Positions 16,772-26,305 of a stretch of 64,000 nucleotides of DNA are shown piece after piece; the first letter of the stretch is position 1, and each line of letters begins with the position of its first letter. This DNA is from Mesorhizobium carmichaelinearum (lineage in GTDB: Bacteria > Pseudomonadota > Alphaproteobacteria > Rhizobiales > Rhizobiaceae), in contig NZ_FZQR01000002.1 in NCBI RefSeq assembly GCF_900199455.1, positions 681,692 to 745,691 on the forward strand. The letters are read 5' to 3'. Made by a program: the position numbers and the translations under genes. The notes under the pieces are model-generated. The model saw only the letters and a list, made by a program, of their open reading frames with translations, was not told where the DNA came from and searched no databases.

Positions 16772-17812
16772 ATGATTGGCGTTGGAATTCTGGGCTCGGG
16801 CTTCATCGCCGAGACCTATGCGGACTCGCTGCTCGACGTGCGCAATGCCGAGCTGGTGGCCTGCTCGTCGCGCAGTTTCGAACGCGCCACGGCCTTCGCG
16901 AAGAAGTGGGGGCCCAAGGTCACCGCGCACCGGGATATCGACGCGCTGTGCGCCGACAAGGCGGTCGAGCTGGTGGTGATCGCACTGCCCAATGAAATCC
17001 ATCTCGAAGCCGTCAGGATCGCTGCCAAGCACGGCAAGGCCGTCATCTGCACCAAGCCGCTGGCGCGCACCGGCAAGGAAGCGCAGGAAATCCTCGACAT
17101 CGTCCAGCGCGCCGGCATCTGGCATGGCTATGCCGAATGCGCGGTGTTTTCCCCCAACATCGCCAAGGCCCACCAGATGATCCAGGCCGGCGGCATCGGC
17201 AATCTCTTGACCATGCGGGCGCGTGAGGCGCATTCGGGGCCGCATGCGCCGCATTTCTGGAACGCCGAACTCGCAGGCGGCGGCGCCCTGCTCGACATGG
17301 GCTGCCATACCGTCGAAAGCGCCCGCCACTTCTTCGGCAAAGACAATCTCATCACCGAGGTGATGGCGTGGGGCGCGACGCTGGTGCATGGCGACAAGAC
17401 GACCGGCGAGGACACGGCGATCGCGCTGCTGAAATTCGCCGGCGGCCAGCTTGCCACGATCGAGTCCTCATGGATCGAGAAAGGCGGCATGCAACTTCGC
17501 CATGAACTGGTCGGCTCGGCCGGCCGCATCGTCACCGACACATCGGTCGGGCCGGTCTGGGGTTTCATCGAGAAGCCGGTCGGTTATCTCGTCGAGAAGG
17601 CCGACGCCGAGACCGGTTGGGTCTATCCGGTGCCCGAGGAAACCCGTGCCTACGGTTTTTCGCAACAGATGCGGCATTTTGTGGAACACTTCGCGGCGGG
17701 GACGACACCGCTGGAAACCTTCGAGGACGGCGTCATCGTCAACCACATAATTGACGCCTGCTACCGTTCGATGCGAACGGGCGTATGGGAAAAGGTGAAG
17801 GCGGATGGATGA
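16772..17812 (+). CDS. Gfo/Idh/MocA family NAD(P)-dependent oxidoreductase
   Basis: Soluble sugar or inositol dehydrogenase-type enzyme of 346 residues. The Rossmann fold opens MIGVGILGSGFIAETYADSL. It also has DKAVELVVIALPNEIHLEA and the catalytic-Lys motif ICTKPLARTGKEAQEI (EKP-type, here TKP). The C-terminal alpha/beta domain includes GALLDMGCHTVESARHFFG with the usual His. GGGAGG precedes the ATG. Divergent from the sugar transport operon, it probably oxidises the imported sugar or a derivative, and it is translationally coupled to the GntR regulator by an ATGA overlap. Confidence 0.88.
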   Translation: MIGVGILGSGFIAETYADSLLDVRNAELVACSSRSFERATAFAKKWGPKVTAHRDIDALCADKAVELVVIALPNEIHLEAVRIAAKHGKAVICTKPLARTGKEAQEILDIVQRAGIWHGYAECAVFSPNIAKAHQMIQAGGIGNLLTMRAREAHSGPHAPHFWNAELAGGGALLDMGCHTVESARHFFGKDNLITEVMAWGATLVHGDKTTGEDTAIALLKFAGGQLATIESSWIEKGGMQLRHELVGSAGRIVTDTSVGPVWGFIEKPVGYLVEKADAETGWVYPVPEETRAYGFSQQMRHFVEHFAAGTTPLETFEDGVIVNHIIDACYRSMRTGVWEKVKADG

Positions 17813-18603
17813 CTGAGATGGAGGGCTCGCCACTGCAGTCGGACGGACCGGAGCCGCTGTGGCGGCAAGCGGCCGATGCGATCCTGCAGGAGATCGCCAG
17901 CGGCAAGCTTGCTTCGGGCGCGCGGCTGCCGGCCGAGCGCGACCTGTTCACGCGCATGTCGATCTCGAGGGTGACCTTGCGCCGGGCCCTGCAAAGCCTT
18001 GTCGAGGAAGGCGTGTTGACGCCTTCGCACGGACGCGGCTGGTATGTCTCGGCCAAAGTGCCGAAGGAATTTCCCAACACGCTGGAATCGTTCAGCGAGA
18101 CCGCCAGGCGCCTCGGCCTGACGCCCTCCTCCGACGTGTTGCGCGCCGAACAGGCGCCCGCCTCGCTGGACGAGGCCGAGGAGCTGTCGATCGCGCCGGG
18201 TGCTGCGCTGTTTCATCTGGAAAGGATCCGACGCCTCGACCAGGTTCCGGTCGCCGTCGACACCTCATTCTTTGCCGCAAGCCTCGTCCCCGATCTCAGC
18301 CATATCGACTTTCGCAACGCCTCGCTGTTCGGCCTGCTGATCGATGCCGGTGTCGACCTGGCGCGCGCCGAAACCACGATCGAGGCGCATGGCGCCGATC
18401 CCGTGCTGGCGCGCCATCTCGACATCGATGTCGGCAAATCCACCCTGGTCATGCGCCAACTCATTGTCGATACGGCCGGCCGGCCGCTGCTGTCCTCGAC
18501 GATCCGCTACGCCGGCGACCGCTATCGCCTGCGCACGTCGTTCTCGCGCACGGGCAAGACCGTCGCCCCTCGTATTCCGCCGGCACGGGTGGATCGCGAG
18601 TAG
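17809..18603 (+). CDS. GntR-family (HutC/UTRA) transcriptional regulator
   Basis: Regulator of about 264 residues. The start is the ATG at 17809, overlapping the oxidoreductase stop by 4 bases; a GTG or ATG further up would extend into the previous gene. The N-terminal winged helix (about 12-80) contains GARLPAERDLFTRMSISRVT and LRRALQSLVEEGVLTPSHGR. The C-terminal UTRA effector domain (about 95-245) contains LFHLERIRRLDQVPVAVDTS and LVMRQLIVDTAGRPL. UTRA proteins usually sense sugar phosphates or other pathway metabolites. It probably represses the sugar operon through the palindrome at 16669-16691. Confidence 0.9.
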   Translation: MTEMEGSPLQSDGPEPLWRQAADAILQEIASGKLASGARLPAERDLFTRMSISRVTLRRALQSLVEEGVLTPSHGRGWYVSAKVPKEFPNTLESFSETARRLGLTPSSDVLRAEQAPASLDEAEELSIAPGAALFHLERIRRLDQVPVAVDTSFFAASLVPDLSHIDFRNASLFGLLIDAGVDLARAETTIEAHGADPVLARHLDIDVGKSTLVMRQLIVDTAGRPLLSSTIRYAGDRYRLRTSFSRTGKTVAPRIPPARVDRE

Positions 18604-18668
18604 CGGCCCGGGAAGGCGGGAGCAGAGGGCGAAGAGGTCGCATGGGGTAGGCCTGCCACGATCAGAGC

Positions 18669-21497
18669 CTACTCGAAGGAATAGGTGAACCCTTCCTTGG
18701 AGGCGCCGACGGTGACCTTTGTCATCTTTTCGCCGGCGAGCGACCGGTTGAGCACGCCGCGGCTCAGTTCCGGCAAGAGCGTGTTGGTCAGGATGGCATC
18801 GATCATGCGTCCGCCGGATTCGATCTCGGTGCAGCGGGCCTTGACCAGATCCATGACACCGTCGCCGATCACCAGTTCCGCATCATTGGTTGCCCGCAGC
18901 CGGCGCGCGATCTTGGCGAACTGGTGACGGGTGATGGCCTCGATCATGGAATCCGAAAGCGGATAGTAGGGAATGGTCACCACCCGGCCGAGGAAGGCAG
19001 CCGGGAAGACCTTCAGCAATGGGCTGCGCAAGGCGGTATCGAGATCGTCGAGCCCGGCCCGCAGCGTGCCATTCTTCGTGCGGTCCATGATGACCTCGGA
19101 GCCGACATTCGAGGTAAGCAGGATCAGCGTGTTCTTGAAATCGATCCTGCGGCCCTCGCTGTCGTCCATCATGCCCTTGTCGAAGACCTGGAAGAAGATT
19201 TCGTGCACGTCGGGATGCGCCTTCTCGACCTCGTCTAGCAGGATGACCGAATAGGGTTTTCTGCGCACGGCCTCGGTCAGGATGCCACCCTTGCCGTAGC
19301 CGACATAGCCGGGCGGTGCGCCCTTCAGTGTCGAGACGGTGTGCGCCTCCTGGAACTCGGACATGTTGATCGAGATCAGGTTCTGCTCGCCACCATAGAG
19401 CGTTTCGGCCAAGGCCAATGCGGTTTCGGTCTTGCCGACGCCCGAGGGGCCGCAGAGCAGGAAGACGCCGACCGGCTTTTCCGGCGCGCCGAGCCCGGCG
19501 CGGCTGGTCTGCACGCGTTTGGCGATCATTTCCATGGCGTGATCCTGGCCGACGACCCGCTCCGAAAGCGTGGTGGCGAGCTTGAGCGCCTTTTCGGTCT
19601 GGCTGGACAGCATCCGCCCGGTCGGGATGCCCGTCCAGTCCTGAACGACAGCCGCCACGGCATTGCGGTCGACGGAGGGTAGGATCAGCGGTGTTTCGCC
19701 TTGCGCCTCGGCCAGTTCGGCCATCAGCTCGCGCAACCGGGCAAGGTCGGCCACCGGATCTGACGGCGCAGGATTGGCAGCCGCCGGCACCTCGGCCTTG
19801 GCTTTGGCCGCCTTGGTCTTCGTCGTTTCAGCCTTCGCCGTTTCGGCCTTGGGCGGCTCAGCCTTGGACGACTCAGTTTGGGGCACCTTGGTCTTTTCCG
19901 CGTCAGTCGCTGCCGTTTCGGTATCGGCCTCGGCGGTCGCCGCCGTATCGAGCGGCACGCCCTCGCCGCGCAGCCGGGCGCGCAATTCGAGGATCTCGGC
20001 AACCAGTGCCTTTTCCCGATCCCAACGCTGCTGCGCGGCGGCCAGGGTTGCCTCGCTTTCGGCAAGCCCGGTCTCAACGCGTGCTTGCCGCTCTGTCACC
20101 TCGATGCCGATCGCGGCCTCGCGACCGATGATGCCGCGCTCGACCTCCAGCGCCTGGCGGCGGCGCAGGATGTCTTCGACCTCGGCCGGCGTGGCATGCT
20201 GCGATATGGCGACACGGGCGCAAGCGGTATCGAGGAGGCTCACCGCCTTGTCAGGCAGTTGCCGTGCCGGGATGTAGCGATGCGACAGGCCGACCGCGGC
20301 CTCGATCGCCTCATCGAGTATCTGCACCTTGTGGTGCTGCTCCAGCATGCCGGCCACGCCGCGCAACATGAGGACGGCCACCGCTTCCGACGGCTCGTCG
20401 ATCTTGACCACCTGGAAACGGCGGGTCAGCGCCGGGTCCTTCTCGATGTGCTGCTTGTATTCGGCCCAGGTCGTTGCCGCGATGGTGCGAAGTTCGCCCC
20501 GCGCCAGCGCCGGTTTCAAGAGATTGGCCGCGTCGCCGGTGCCGGCCGCGCCGCCGGCGCCGATCAAGGTGTGCGCTTCGTCGATGAACAGGATGACCGG
20601 CGTTTCGGACGACTGGACCTCGTCGATGACAGCCTTCAGCCGTTTTTCGAATTCGCCCTTCACGCTGGCGCCCGCCTGCATCAATCCGACATCGAGCATG
20701 CGCACGCTGACGCCTTGCAGCGTCGGCGGCACGTCGTCCGCCGCGATACGCAACGCAAAGCCCTCGACGACCGCGGTCTTGCCGACCCCGGCCTCACCGG
20801 TCAGGATCGGGTTGTTTTGCCGGCGTCGCATCAGGATATCGACGATCTGCCTGATCTCCGGATCGCGGCCGACGACCGGGTCGATCTTGCCGTCGCGGGC
20901 GCGCTGGGTCAGGTCGGTGGCGTATTTGGCCAGCGCCGAATCCCCGCCCGGCCCTCGTTTCATCGGCGTTTCTGTGGCGGGCGTCGCCGGAGCGGCGCCG
21001 GCTTCGAGCGAGCCTTCCGTGACATCGGCGAACCGCGCAATGACCGCGTCGGCGTCGATCTTGTCAAACTCACCGCTGATCTTCGACAACAGGCCTTCCA
21101 GCACCGGCGTCTTCAGGCAGGCAAGCAGAATATGCGCGCTGCGGACTTCCTCGACGCCGAACTCGAGCGTCGCGAGGTTCCAGGCTTCTTGGATGGCATG
21201 AAAGATATGGTCGGAGAATTCCTCGATCGATGTGGCGCCATAAGGCAATTTGTCGACGGCGCGCGTCATGTCGGCCGTGAGCCGGCTCGCATCCACGCCG
21301 GCATCGGCGATGATCATCTGCACATCCGAGCGGTCGGAAAGCACCAGTTGCTCGATGAAATGGACGAGTTCGACGTAAGGATTGCCACGCAGCTTGGCGG
21401 CGTCGGCAGCAGCCTTGAAGGCGCGGACACCCACAGGATTGAGCTTGCCGACCAGTTCCTTGCGCTTGAAAGTCTGCGATGACCGGCGCTGTTCCAT
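18669..21497 (-). CDS. clpV: T6SS sheath-disassembly ATPase ClpV (TssH)
   Basis: Hexameric AAA+ unfoldase that recycles contracted TssB/TssC sheath. The start is the ATG at 21497 (MEQRRSSQTFKRKELVGKLN) with AGGAGC upstream. The N-domain (about 1-150) is followed by AAA1 with GEAGVGKTAVVEG and ILFIDEAHTLIGAGG, then AAA2 with GPSGVGKTETALALAE and VILLDEVEKAHPDV, and a C-terminal D2-small domain. About 942 residues, longer than usual. Unusually, a low-complexity Ala/Lys/Glu/Thr segment of about 70 residues (about 516-585) interrupts the region between the middle coiled coil and AAA2. It is divergent from tssA and convergent with the GntR gene. Confidence 0.95.
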   Translation of the reverse strand: MEQRRSSQTFKRKELVGKLNPVGVRAFKAAADAAKLRGNPYVELVHFIEQLVLSDRSDVQMIIADAGVDASRLTADMTRAVDKLPYGATSIEEFSDHIFHAIQEAWNLATLEFGVEEVRSAHILLACLKTPVLEGLLSKISGEFDKIDADAVIARFADVTEGSLEAGAAPATPATETPMKRGPGGDSALAKYATDLTQRARDGKIDPVVGRDPEIRQIVDILMRRRQNNPILTGEAGVGKTAVVEGFALRIAADDVPPTLQGVSVRMLDVGLMQAGASVKGEFEKRLKAVIDEVQSSETPVILFIDEAHTLIGAGGAAGTGDAANLLKPALARGELRTIAATTWAEYKQHIEKDPALTRRFQVVKIDEPSEAVAVLMLRGVAGMLEQHHKVQILDEAIEAAVGLSHRYIPARQLPDKAVSLLDTACARVAISQHATPAEVEDILRRRQALEVERGIIGREAAIGIEVTERQARVETGLAESEATLAAAQQRWDREKALVAEILELRARLRGEGVPLDTAATAEADTETAATDAEKTKVPQTESSKAEPPKAETAKAETTKTKAAKAKAEVPAAANPAPSDPVADLARLRELMAELAEAQGETPLILPSVDRNAVAAVVQDWTGIPTGRMLSSQTEKALKLATTLSERVVGQDHAMEMIAKRVQTSRAGLGAPEKPVGVFLLCGPSGVGKTETALALAETLYGGEQNLISINMSEFQEAHTVSTLKGAPPGYVGYGKGGILTEAVRRKPYSVILLDEVEKAHPDVHEIFFQVFDKGMMDDSEGRRIDFKNTLILLTSNVGSEVIMDRTKNGTLRAGLDDLDTALRSPLLKVFPAAFLGRVVTIPYYPLSDSMIEAITRHQFAKIARRLRATNDAELVIGDGVMDLVKARCTEIESGGRMIDAILTNTLLPELSRGVLNRSLAGEKMTKVTVGASKEGFTYSFE

Positions 21498-21833
21498 CGA
21501 ACGTGCTCCTGCGATCTGCCAGCCGATAACGTGCCACATAAGGCGTCACTTGACAAAGCGCGTGATGGACCGATGTCGGGATGCCCGGTTTAGCCGGCTC
21601 CTTTCCATTTGTGGAAAGTCCCGCATTACAGGCTGGAAACAGCCACGAAATTGAATGCCTCTCCGCAATGCGGTTCGCATGCAGCTTTGGCAATCATACC
21701 ACGGATTTCGGCCCTCGAGAGCGATCGCATTTAGCTTCTGTTAATTTTTGAGCAGTCGTTGAATTGTGGTAAAGTGCAACCGTGTGATAACGTCGCGTCA
21801 CTTACGGTTTGAGGCCGGTCGCTGGGGGTTTGT
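21498..21833. promoter_or_regulatory. Divergent promoter region between clpV and tssA
   Basis: 336 bases without a convincing gene. A candidate rightward promoter is TTGAGC (21748-21753) and TAAAGT (21770-21775) with a 16-base spacer, about 55 bases before tssA. A small palindrome ATGCG-GTT-CGCAT lies near 21669-21681. I see no convincing sigma-54 (-24/-12) site and no riboswitch. Confidence 0.35.
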
Positions 21834-23006
21834 GTGCTTGATGTCGCACTCTGGCTTAGTCCGCTCGACGGTGGAAATCCGTCAGGGGAGGATTTGCGCA
21901 ACGACCCGGCTTTTCATGAGCTGGAGCGCCTGACGGAGCCGGAAATCAAGGTCGTCCACGACGGCAACAACAAGCCCACGTCGCAAAGCACCATTCCGGT
22001 CGACTGGTCCGCCGTACTGGCAAAGGCGGCGGAATTGCGCGCGCATGGCCGCGACCTGCGCCTGCTGGTCATCGTCACGCGGGCGCTGGCCAATGAGGAC
22101 GGGCTAGCCGGGCTCGCGCAGGGGTTGAGCCTCATTGCGCAGACCTTCGATCAGCATTGGGACACCATGCATCCGGCCCTGCGGCCCAACGCTGCGCCGC
22201 GCGATGCCGCCTTGCGCCGCATCAACGCGCTGCTCGACCTCCAGAACGGTCAGGACGGTCTGTTGGCGAACCTGCGGCAGATGATTTTCTTTACGCCGCG
22301 CTCGATCGGGCCGATCAGCGGACGCGACTTGGAACAAAGCGCGCTCGACGACCGTGTCATGCTCCAGGAAGCCGCCTCTGGCTTGAACACGGCCGAAAAG
22401 GCGGCACTGGTCAGCGCACACGGGCAATTGTTGAACCGGGTACGCGCCGGATGTGCGGCACAGATCGATCAGGCCGGTGCGGAGATGGTCACGCTCGTCG
22501 CCGACGCCCGGGCAGCGATCGCGGCCCTTGATGCGGTCGAAACCGCCCTCAACGCGCGCCTCGAGGGCGGTGGCGCTCCTGTTCCGGAATTAAAACGGTT
22601 TCTGCAGCGTTTGCTGACGACCCTCGAACGGAACGCGGCAGCCGGCGCCGTGGCGAATGGCGCGGCCAAGCCGCCCACCCCGGCAGAACCGCCAACGTCT
22701 GCTCGAAACGGTCATGGAGCCGATACTATGGCAAGTGCGGCAAGCTACACGGAGACCAGCACCGGGCTTCCCGACCGGATCTCCTCGCGCGACGACGTGG
22801 TGAAATGCCTCGACCTGGTCGTCGCCTTCTATGACCGCACCGAACCGTCGAGCCCGATCCCACATCTGGCGCGGCGCGTGCGCCGCATGGTGCACATGGA
22901 TTTCGTTGAGTTGATGGAAGATCTCGCCCCGTCAGGGCTGAAGGAATTCCGGCTCCTTGCCGGCGTTCCCGATGTCAAGAAGACGGCTCAGAAGGATGAA
23001 AGGTAA
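21834..23006 (+). CDS. tssA: T6SS baseplate/cap protein TssA
   Basis: TssA (ImpA) primes baseplate and sheath assembly. The 390-residue protein starts at a GTG with GGGGG 6 bases upstream. The ImpA N-terminal domain (about 5-130) opens LSPLDGGNPSGEDLRNDPAF. A helical middle follows, then an Ala/Pro-rich linker (about 268-295). The C-terminal part (ISSRDDVVKCLDLVVAFYDR and EPSSPIPHLARRVRRMVHMD) is the conserved short TssA C-terminus. First gene of the long rightward T6SS operon. Confidence 0.92.
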   Translation: MLDVALWLSPLDGGNPSGEDLRNDPAFHELERLTEPEIKVVHDGNNKPTSQSTIPVDWSAVLAKAAELRAHGRDLRLLVIVTRALANEDGLAGLAQGLSLIAQTFDQHWDTMHPALRPNAAPRDAALRRINALLDLQNGQDGLLANLRQMIFFTPRSIGPISGRDLEQSALDDRVMLQEAASGLNTAEKAALVSAHGQLLNRVRAGCAAQIDQAGAEMVTLVADARAAIAALDAVETALNARLEGGGAPVPELKRFLQRLLTTLERNAAAGAVANGAAKPPTPAEPPTSARNGHGADTMASAASYTETSTGLPDRISSRDDVVKCLDLVVAFYDRTEPSSPIPHLARRVRRMVHMDFVELMEDLAPSGLKEFRLLAGVPDVKKTAQKDER

Positions 23007-23012
23007 CAGCAC

Positions 23013-23552
23013 ATGCCAGCCGAAAGCAAAGCGAAGGTCATCGAACGAAATCGCGCGCCGCGGGTGCAGATCGCCTACGATGTGGAAACCTACGGCAGCC
23101 CGACGACGATCGAATTGCCGTTCGTCATGGCCGTGATGGCCGACCTTTCCGGTGCTTCGCAGACCAGGGAAGCGTCAAAATCGGTGCTGGACCGGGCCTT
23201 CGTCGAGACCGACGCCAACCGCTTCCCCAAATTTATGGAGGCGCTCGGGCCGCGCGTCAAAGCCCGGGTGAAGAACACGCTGCCGCAGGCCGAAGGCCAG
23301 GAGCGCGACGAGGAGCTGGCGCTCGATCTCACCTTCACCAAGATGGGCGATTTCGCCCCGGACAAGATCGCCGAGCAGGTGCCGCAACTGGCCGAGATCC
23401 TCAAGATGCGCCGCCAGCTCGAGGAACTGCTCGGCTTCATGGATGGTCGCGTCGACGCCGAAAAGCGCATCGCGCAGCTTCTGAACAACGAGCCGTTGCT
23501 TGGCAAGATCGCCAACCAGGCGCTCGCCGACGACGACAAGGCAGGGGAGTAA
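23013..23552 (+). CDS. tssB: T6SS contractile sheath small subunit TssB (VipA)
   Basis: Sheath subunit that pairs with TssC to form the contractile cylinder. 179 residues with typical motifs RAPRVQIAYDVETYG, ELPFVMAVMADLSG and LDLTFTKMGDFAPDKIAEQV. AAGG lies upstream and the gap to tssA is 6 bases. The Ala/Glu-rich end (LLNNEPLLGKIANQAL) is as expected. Confidence 0.96.
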   Translation: MPAESKAKVIERNRAPRVQIAYDVETYGSPTTIELPFVMAVMADLSGASQTREASKSVLDRAFVETDANRFPKFMEALGPRVKARVKNTLPQAEGQERDEELALDLTFTKMGDFAPDKIAEQVPQLAEILKMRRQLEELLGFMDGRVDAEKRIAQLLNNEPLLGKIANQALADDDKAGE

Positions 23553-23555
23553 ACC

Positions 23556-25058
23556 ATGGCCGAACAGCAAAAGACTGCCGCCGTCGCCGAGGCCGAAGCC
23601 ATCGACCTTGGAGAATTCAGCGGGCTCCTCGAGAAGGATTTCAAGGTCAAGAAGGACGACAGCGAGAAGCTGCAGCAACTCGTGCGCAATCTTGCGCTCG
23701 CGGCGCAATCGCGTTCCGAGACCACGACCATTTCGTCGAATGCGATCAAGTCGATCAAGTCACTGATCGCGGGCATCGACAAGATGCTGACTGCACAGGT
23801 CAACGAAATCCTGCACGCACCGGAAGTGCGCGAGATGGAAGGCACATGGCGCGGCCTCTGGTATCTGGTCAACAACACCGAAACGGATCAGAAGCTGAAG
23901 ATCCGGGTGATGAACATCTCCAAGGAGCAGCTGGCCGACACGCTCGAAGACTATGAAGGCCAGATGTGGGACCAGAGCCCGATCTTCAAGAAGGTCTATA
24001 CGGACGAGTATTCGATGCTGGGCGGCGAACCGATCGGCTGCGTGATCGGCGCCTATGAATTCTCCAACCACCCGCGCGACGTCGGCCTGCTGCGCAACAT
24101 CTCCGGCATCTGCGCCTCGGCGCACACGCCATTTATCGCCGCCGCCTCGCCGCGGCTGTTCCGCATGGACAGCTGGCAGGAATTGCCGAACCCGCAAGAC
24201 CTGCAGCAGATCGTCTCCAACCCGGCCTATGCCTCGTGGCAGTCGCTGCGCGAGAGCGAGGACGCCCGCTATATCGGCCTGACCATGCCCCGTGTTCTGG
24301 CCAGGCTGCCCTATGGCACCGATACCGTTCCGGTGAAGGGCTTCACCTTCGAGGAAGAGGTGCAGGGCGATCACAACAAATATGTCTGGATGAACGCCGC
24401 CTTCCCGATGGGCGTCAACATCAACCGCAGCCACAAGCTTTTCGGTTGGGGCACGCAGATCCGCGGCGTGGAGAATGGCGGCACGGTGCTCAATTTGCCG
24501 GTGCACAGCTTCCCGACCGATGACGGCTCGATCGCGATGAAATGCCCGACCGAGGTCGCCATCGACGACCGGCGCGAGGCCGAACTGGCCAAGCTCGGCC
24601 TGATGCCGATCCTGCACCGGAAAAACACCGATCTGGCGGCCTTCATCGGCGCCCATTCGCTGCAGGACGACGAGACGCGCGCCGGCCGGCTGGTCGACCC
24701 CGATGCCCAGTCGAACGAGCGGCTGAGCGCCAACCTGCCTTACCTCTTCCCGGTCTCGCGCTTCGCGCACTACCTCAAGGCCATTGCGCGCGACAAGGTC
24801 GGTTCGTTCAAGGAGCGCTCCGACATGCAGATCTGGCTGACCGAGTGGATCAACCGCTACGTGCTGGCCAACCCGGCCTTCGCCGACGACAAGGCACGCG
24901 CCAAGCGCCCGCTTGCCGCGGCCGAAGTCCAGGTGGACAGCGTCGAAGGACGGCCGGGCTACTACAACGCCCGCTTCTATCTGCGCCCGCATTACCAGTT
25001 GGAAGGCATCAACGCCTCGCTGCGGCTGGTATCGGAACTGCCGTCCGTGAAGACCTGA
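23556..25058 (+). CDS. tssC: T6SS contractile sheath large subunit TssC (VipB)
   Basis: Sheath large subunit, 500 residues. Family motifs are abundant: VNEILHAPEVREMEGTWRGL, LKIRVMNISKEQLADTLED, SPIFKKVYTDEYSMLGGEP, FTFEEEVQGDHNKYVWMNAA and the C-terminal YYNARFYLRPHYQLEGINAS. GGGGAG lies upstream, 3 bases after tssB. Length and motifs match intact TssC. Confidence 0.97.
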   Translation: MAEQQKTAAVAEAEAIDLGEFSGLLEKDFKVKKDDSEKLQQLVRNLALAAQSRSETTTISSNAIKSIKSLIAGIDKMLTAQVNEILHAPEVREMEGTWRGLWYLVNNTETDQKLKIRVMNISKEQLADTLEDYEGQMWDQSPIFKKVYTDEYSMLGGEPIGCVIGAYEFSNHPRDVGLLRNISGICASAHTPFIAAASPRLFRMDSWQELPNPQDLQQIVSNPAYASWQSLRESEDARYIGLTMPRVLARLPYGTDTVPVKGFTFEEEVQGDHNKYVWMNAAFPMGVNINRSHKLFGWGTQIRGVENGGTVLNLPVHSFPTDDGSIAMKCPTEVAIDDRREAELAKLGLMPILHRKNTDLAAFIGAHSLQDDETRAGRLVDPDAQSNERLSANLPYLFPVSRFAHYLKAIARDKVGSFKERSDMQIWLTEWINRYVLANPAFADDKARAKRPLAAAEVQVDSVEGRPGYYNARFYLRPHYQLEGINASLRLVSELPSVKT

Positions 25059-25106
25059 TTTGCAGCAACCAGACCTTGTTTTGTTTGAAAGCGGTGGAGA
25101 AAGACA

Positions 25107-25562
25107 ATGCCAGTCAAGATCGATGGTTTTCTGAAGGTTCCTGATATCAAGGGCCCAAGCACCCGCGACGGCCACTCGGACGAAATCGAAATCCATGGCG
25201 TCGACTACAAGATGGTCGCACCCTATGACCCGAATTCGCTCTCACGCCGTGGGCGCGTGTCGATGGGCATGATCAAGTTCATCAAGCACTACGACAAATC
25301 CTCGCCCTATCTGAAAAAGGCACTGTTCGAGAACAAGGCGCTGGATGAAGTGGTGTTCTCCGCCCGACGGACCATCGATGGCGAGACCAAGGATTACCTC
25401 GTCGTCACGCTCACCGAGGCCTCGATCATGGAATACGACATGTCGCAGGCCGAGGATGAGGAAGACCTGATCCAGGAAGAGGTCAGCTTCGCCTACAAGA
25501 AGATCAAGTTCGTCTATGACGGCAATGATGAAGCCGAAATGGATGTCTATGTCGGCAAGTGA
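25107..25562 (+). CDS. hcp: T6SS inner-tube protein Hcp (TssD)
   Basis: Hexameric tube protein expelled by sheath contraction; also a chaperone for small effectors. 151 residues, starting MPVKIDGFLKVPDIKGPSTR, with GRVSMGMIKFIKHYDKSSPY and the C-terminal beta-barrel end YKKIKFVYDGNDEAEMDVYV. GGAGA lies 6 bases upstream. No C-terminal extension, so it is not an Hcp-fused effector. The 48-base gap from tssC may allow differential expression. Confidence 0.95.
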   Translation: MPVKIDGFLKVPDIKGPSTRDGHSDEIEIHGVDYKMVAPYDPNSLSRRGRVSMGMIKFIKHYDKSSPYLKKALFENKALDEVVFSARRTIDGETKDYLVVTLTEASIMEYDMSQAEDEEDLIQEEVSFAYKKIKFVYDGNDEAEMDVYVGK

Positions 25563-26304
25563 GGTTCGGCGGCCCGGCGCGGGCAAGCAGCAAATCGCGG
25601 GCAGCCTGCGGGCAAAAAGCGAGGCTGTCCAACCGTCGCTATGGGATCGCCTCGTCAATGACCTGCCGGGCCTGACCTCGGAGATAGACGGGCTGCGCCA
25701 TGTCCTGCTGGACGAGCTTGGCGCGGACCGTCTCGATACGCTCGTCGCCGGCAGTGCGCGCACCATCGACGCCGATACGGAGCTGACGCCGGATCAGAAA
25801 CGGCGTCTGCACCGTCTGGCCTTTCAGACCCAGCACCGCGTCGAGATCGAAAGCCGAGGCGTGGTGGTATCGGCCCGCGTGCTCAGGGAAGCGGTGCGGC
25901 GCGACATCGAGGCGCTGTTCAACACCGAGCGCTTCGAGGCCACGCCGCTGCTGTCCGACCTGGAGAATGAGCAAATGGCGGACAATCCGCCGTCGCTCGC
26001 CGATTTTCCCGAGGTGCGTCGAAGCGTGGTCAATTACGGCGTGCCGTCCTTCTCGGGGCGGTCGTCCCGCGACTTCGACCGTGATGTTCTGGCGCGCGAA
26101 ATCCGCTCGGTGCTCGCCACTTTCGAGCCGCGCCTGCAGGAAAGCGCGACGAAGGTTACCGTCACCCTGGGCGATAAGACCGTGGGCCTGAAGATCGAGA
26201 TCGATGCCGTGCTGATCATGACGCCCACACCGGAACGCATGCGCCTGCGCACGACGATCAATCTCGACAACGGCTTGGCGCGGACCGAAATTAGGGACGC
26301 CTGA
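25543..26304 (+). CDS. tssE: T6SS baseplate protein TssE (gp25-like) with N-terminal extension
   Basis: Baseplate wedge protein. The C-terminal part (about 110-250) carries the gp25/LysW signature: VVNYGVPSFSGRSSRDFDRD and LAREIRSVLATFEPRLQ. At about 253 residues it is longer than the usual 130-180. The first roughly 100 residues include SLWDRLVNDLPGLTSEIDGL, the usual TssE opening, preceded by about 35 residues and followed by an insert. The start overlaps the hcp end by about 20 bases in another frame; ATG codons at 25543 and 25549 are both possible. Confidence 0.9.
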   Translation: MSMSASEVRRPGAGKQQIAGSLRAKSEAVQPSLWDRLVNDLPGLTSEIDGLRHVLLDELGADRLDTLVAGSARTIDADTELTPDQKRRLHRLAFQTQHRVEIESRGVVVSARVLREAVRRDIEALFNTERFEATPLLSDLENEQMADNPPSLADFPEVRRSVVNYGVPSFSGRSSRDFDRDVLAREIRSVLATFEPRLQESATKVTVTLGDKTVGLKIEIDAVLIMTPTPERMRLRTTINLDNGLARTEIRDA

Positions 26305-26305
26305 G

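Noticed and set aside
21498..21833. Sigma-54 (-24/-12) promoter between clpV and tssA
   Set aside because: TGGC occurs but is not followed at the right distance by TTGC; no convincing match on either strand.
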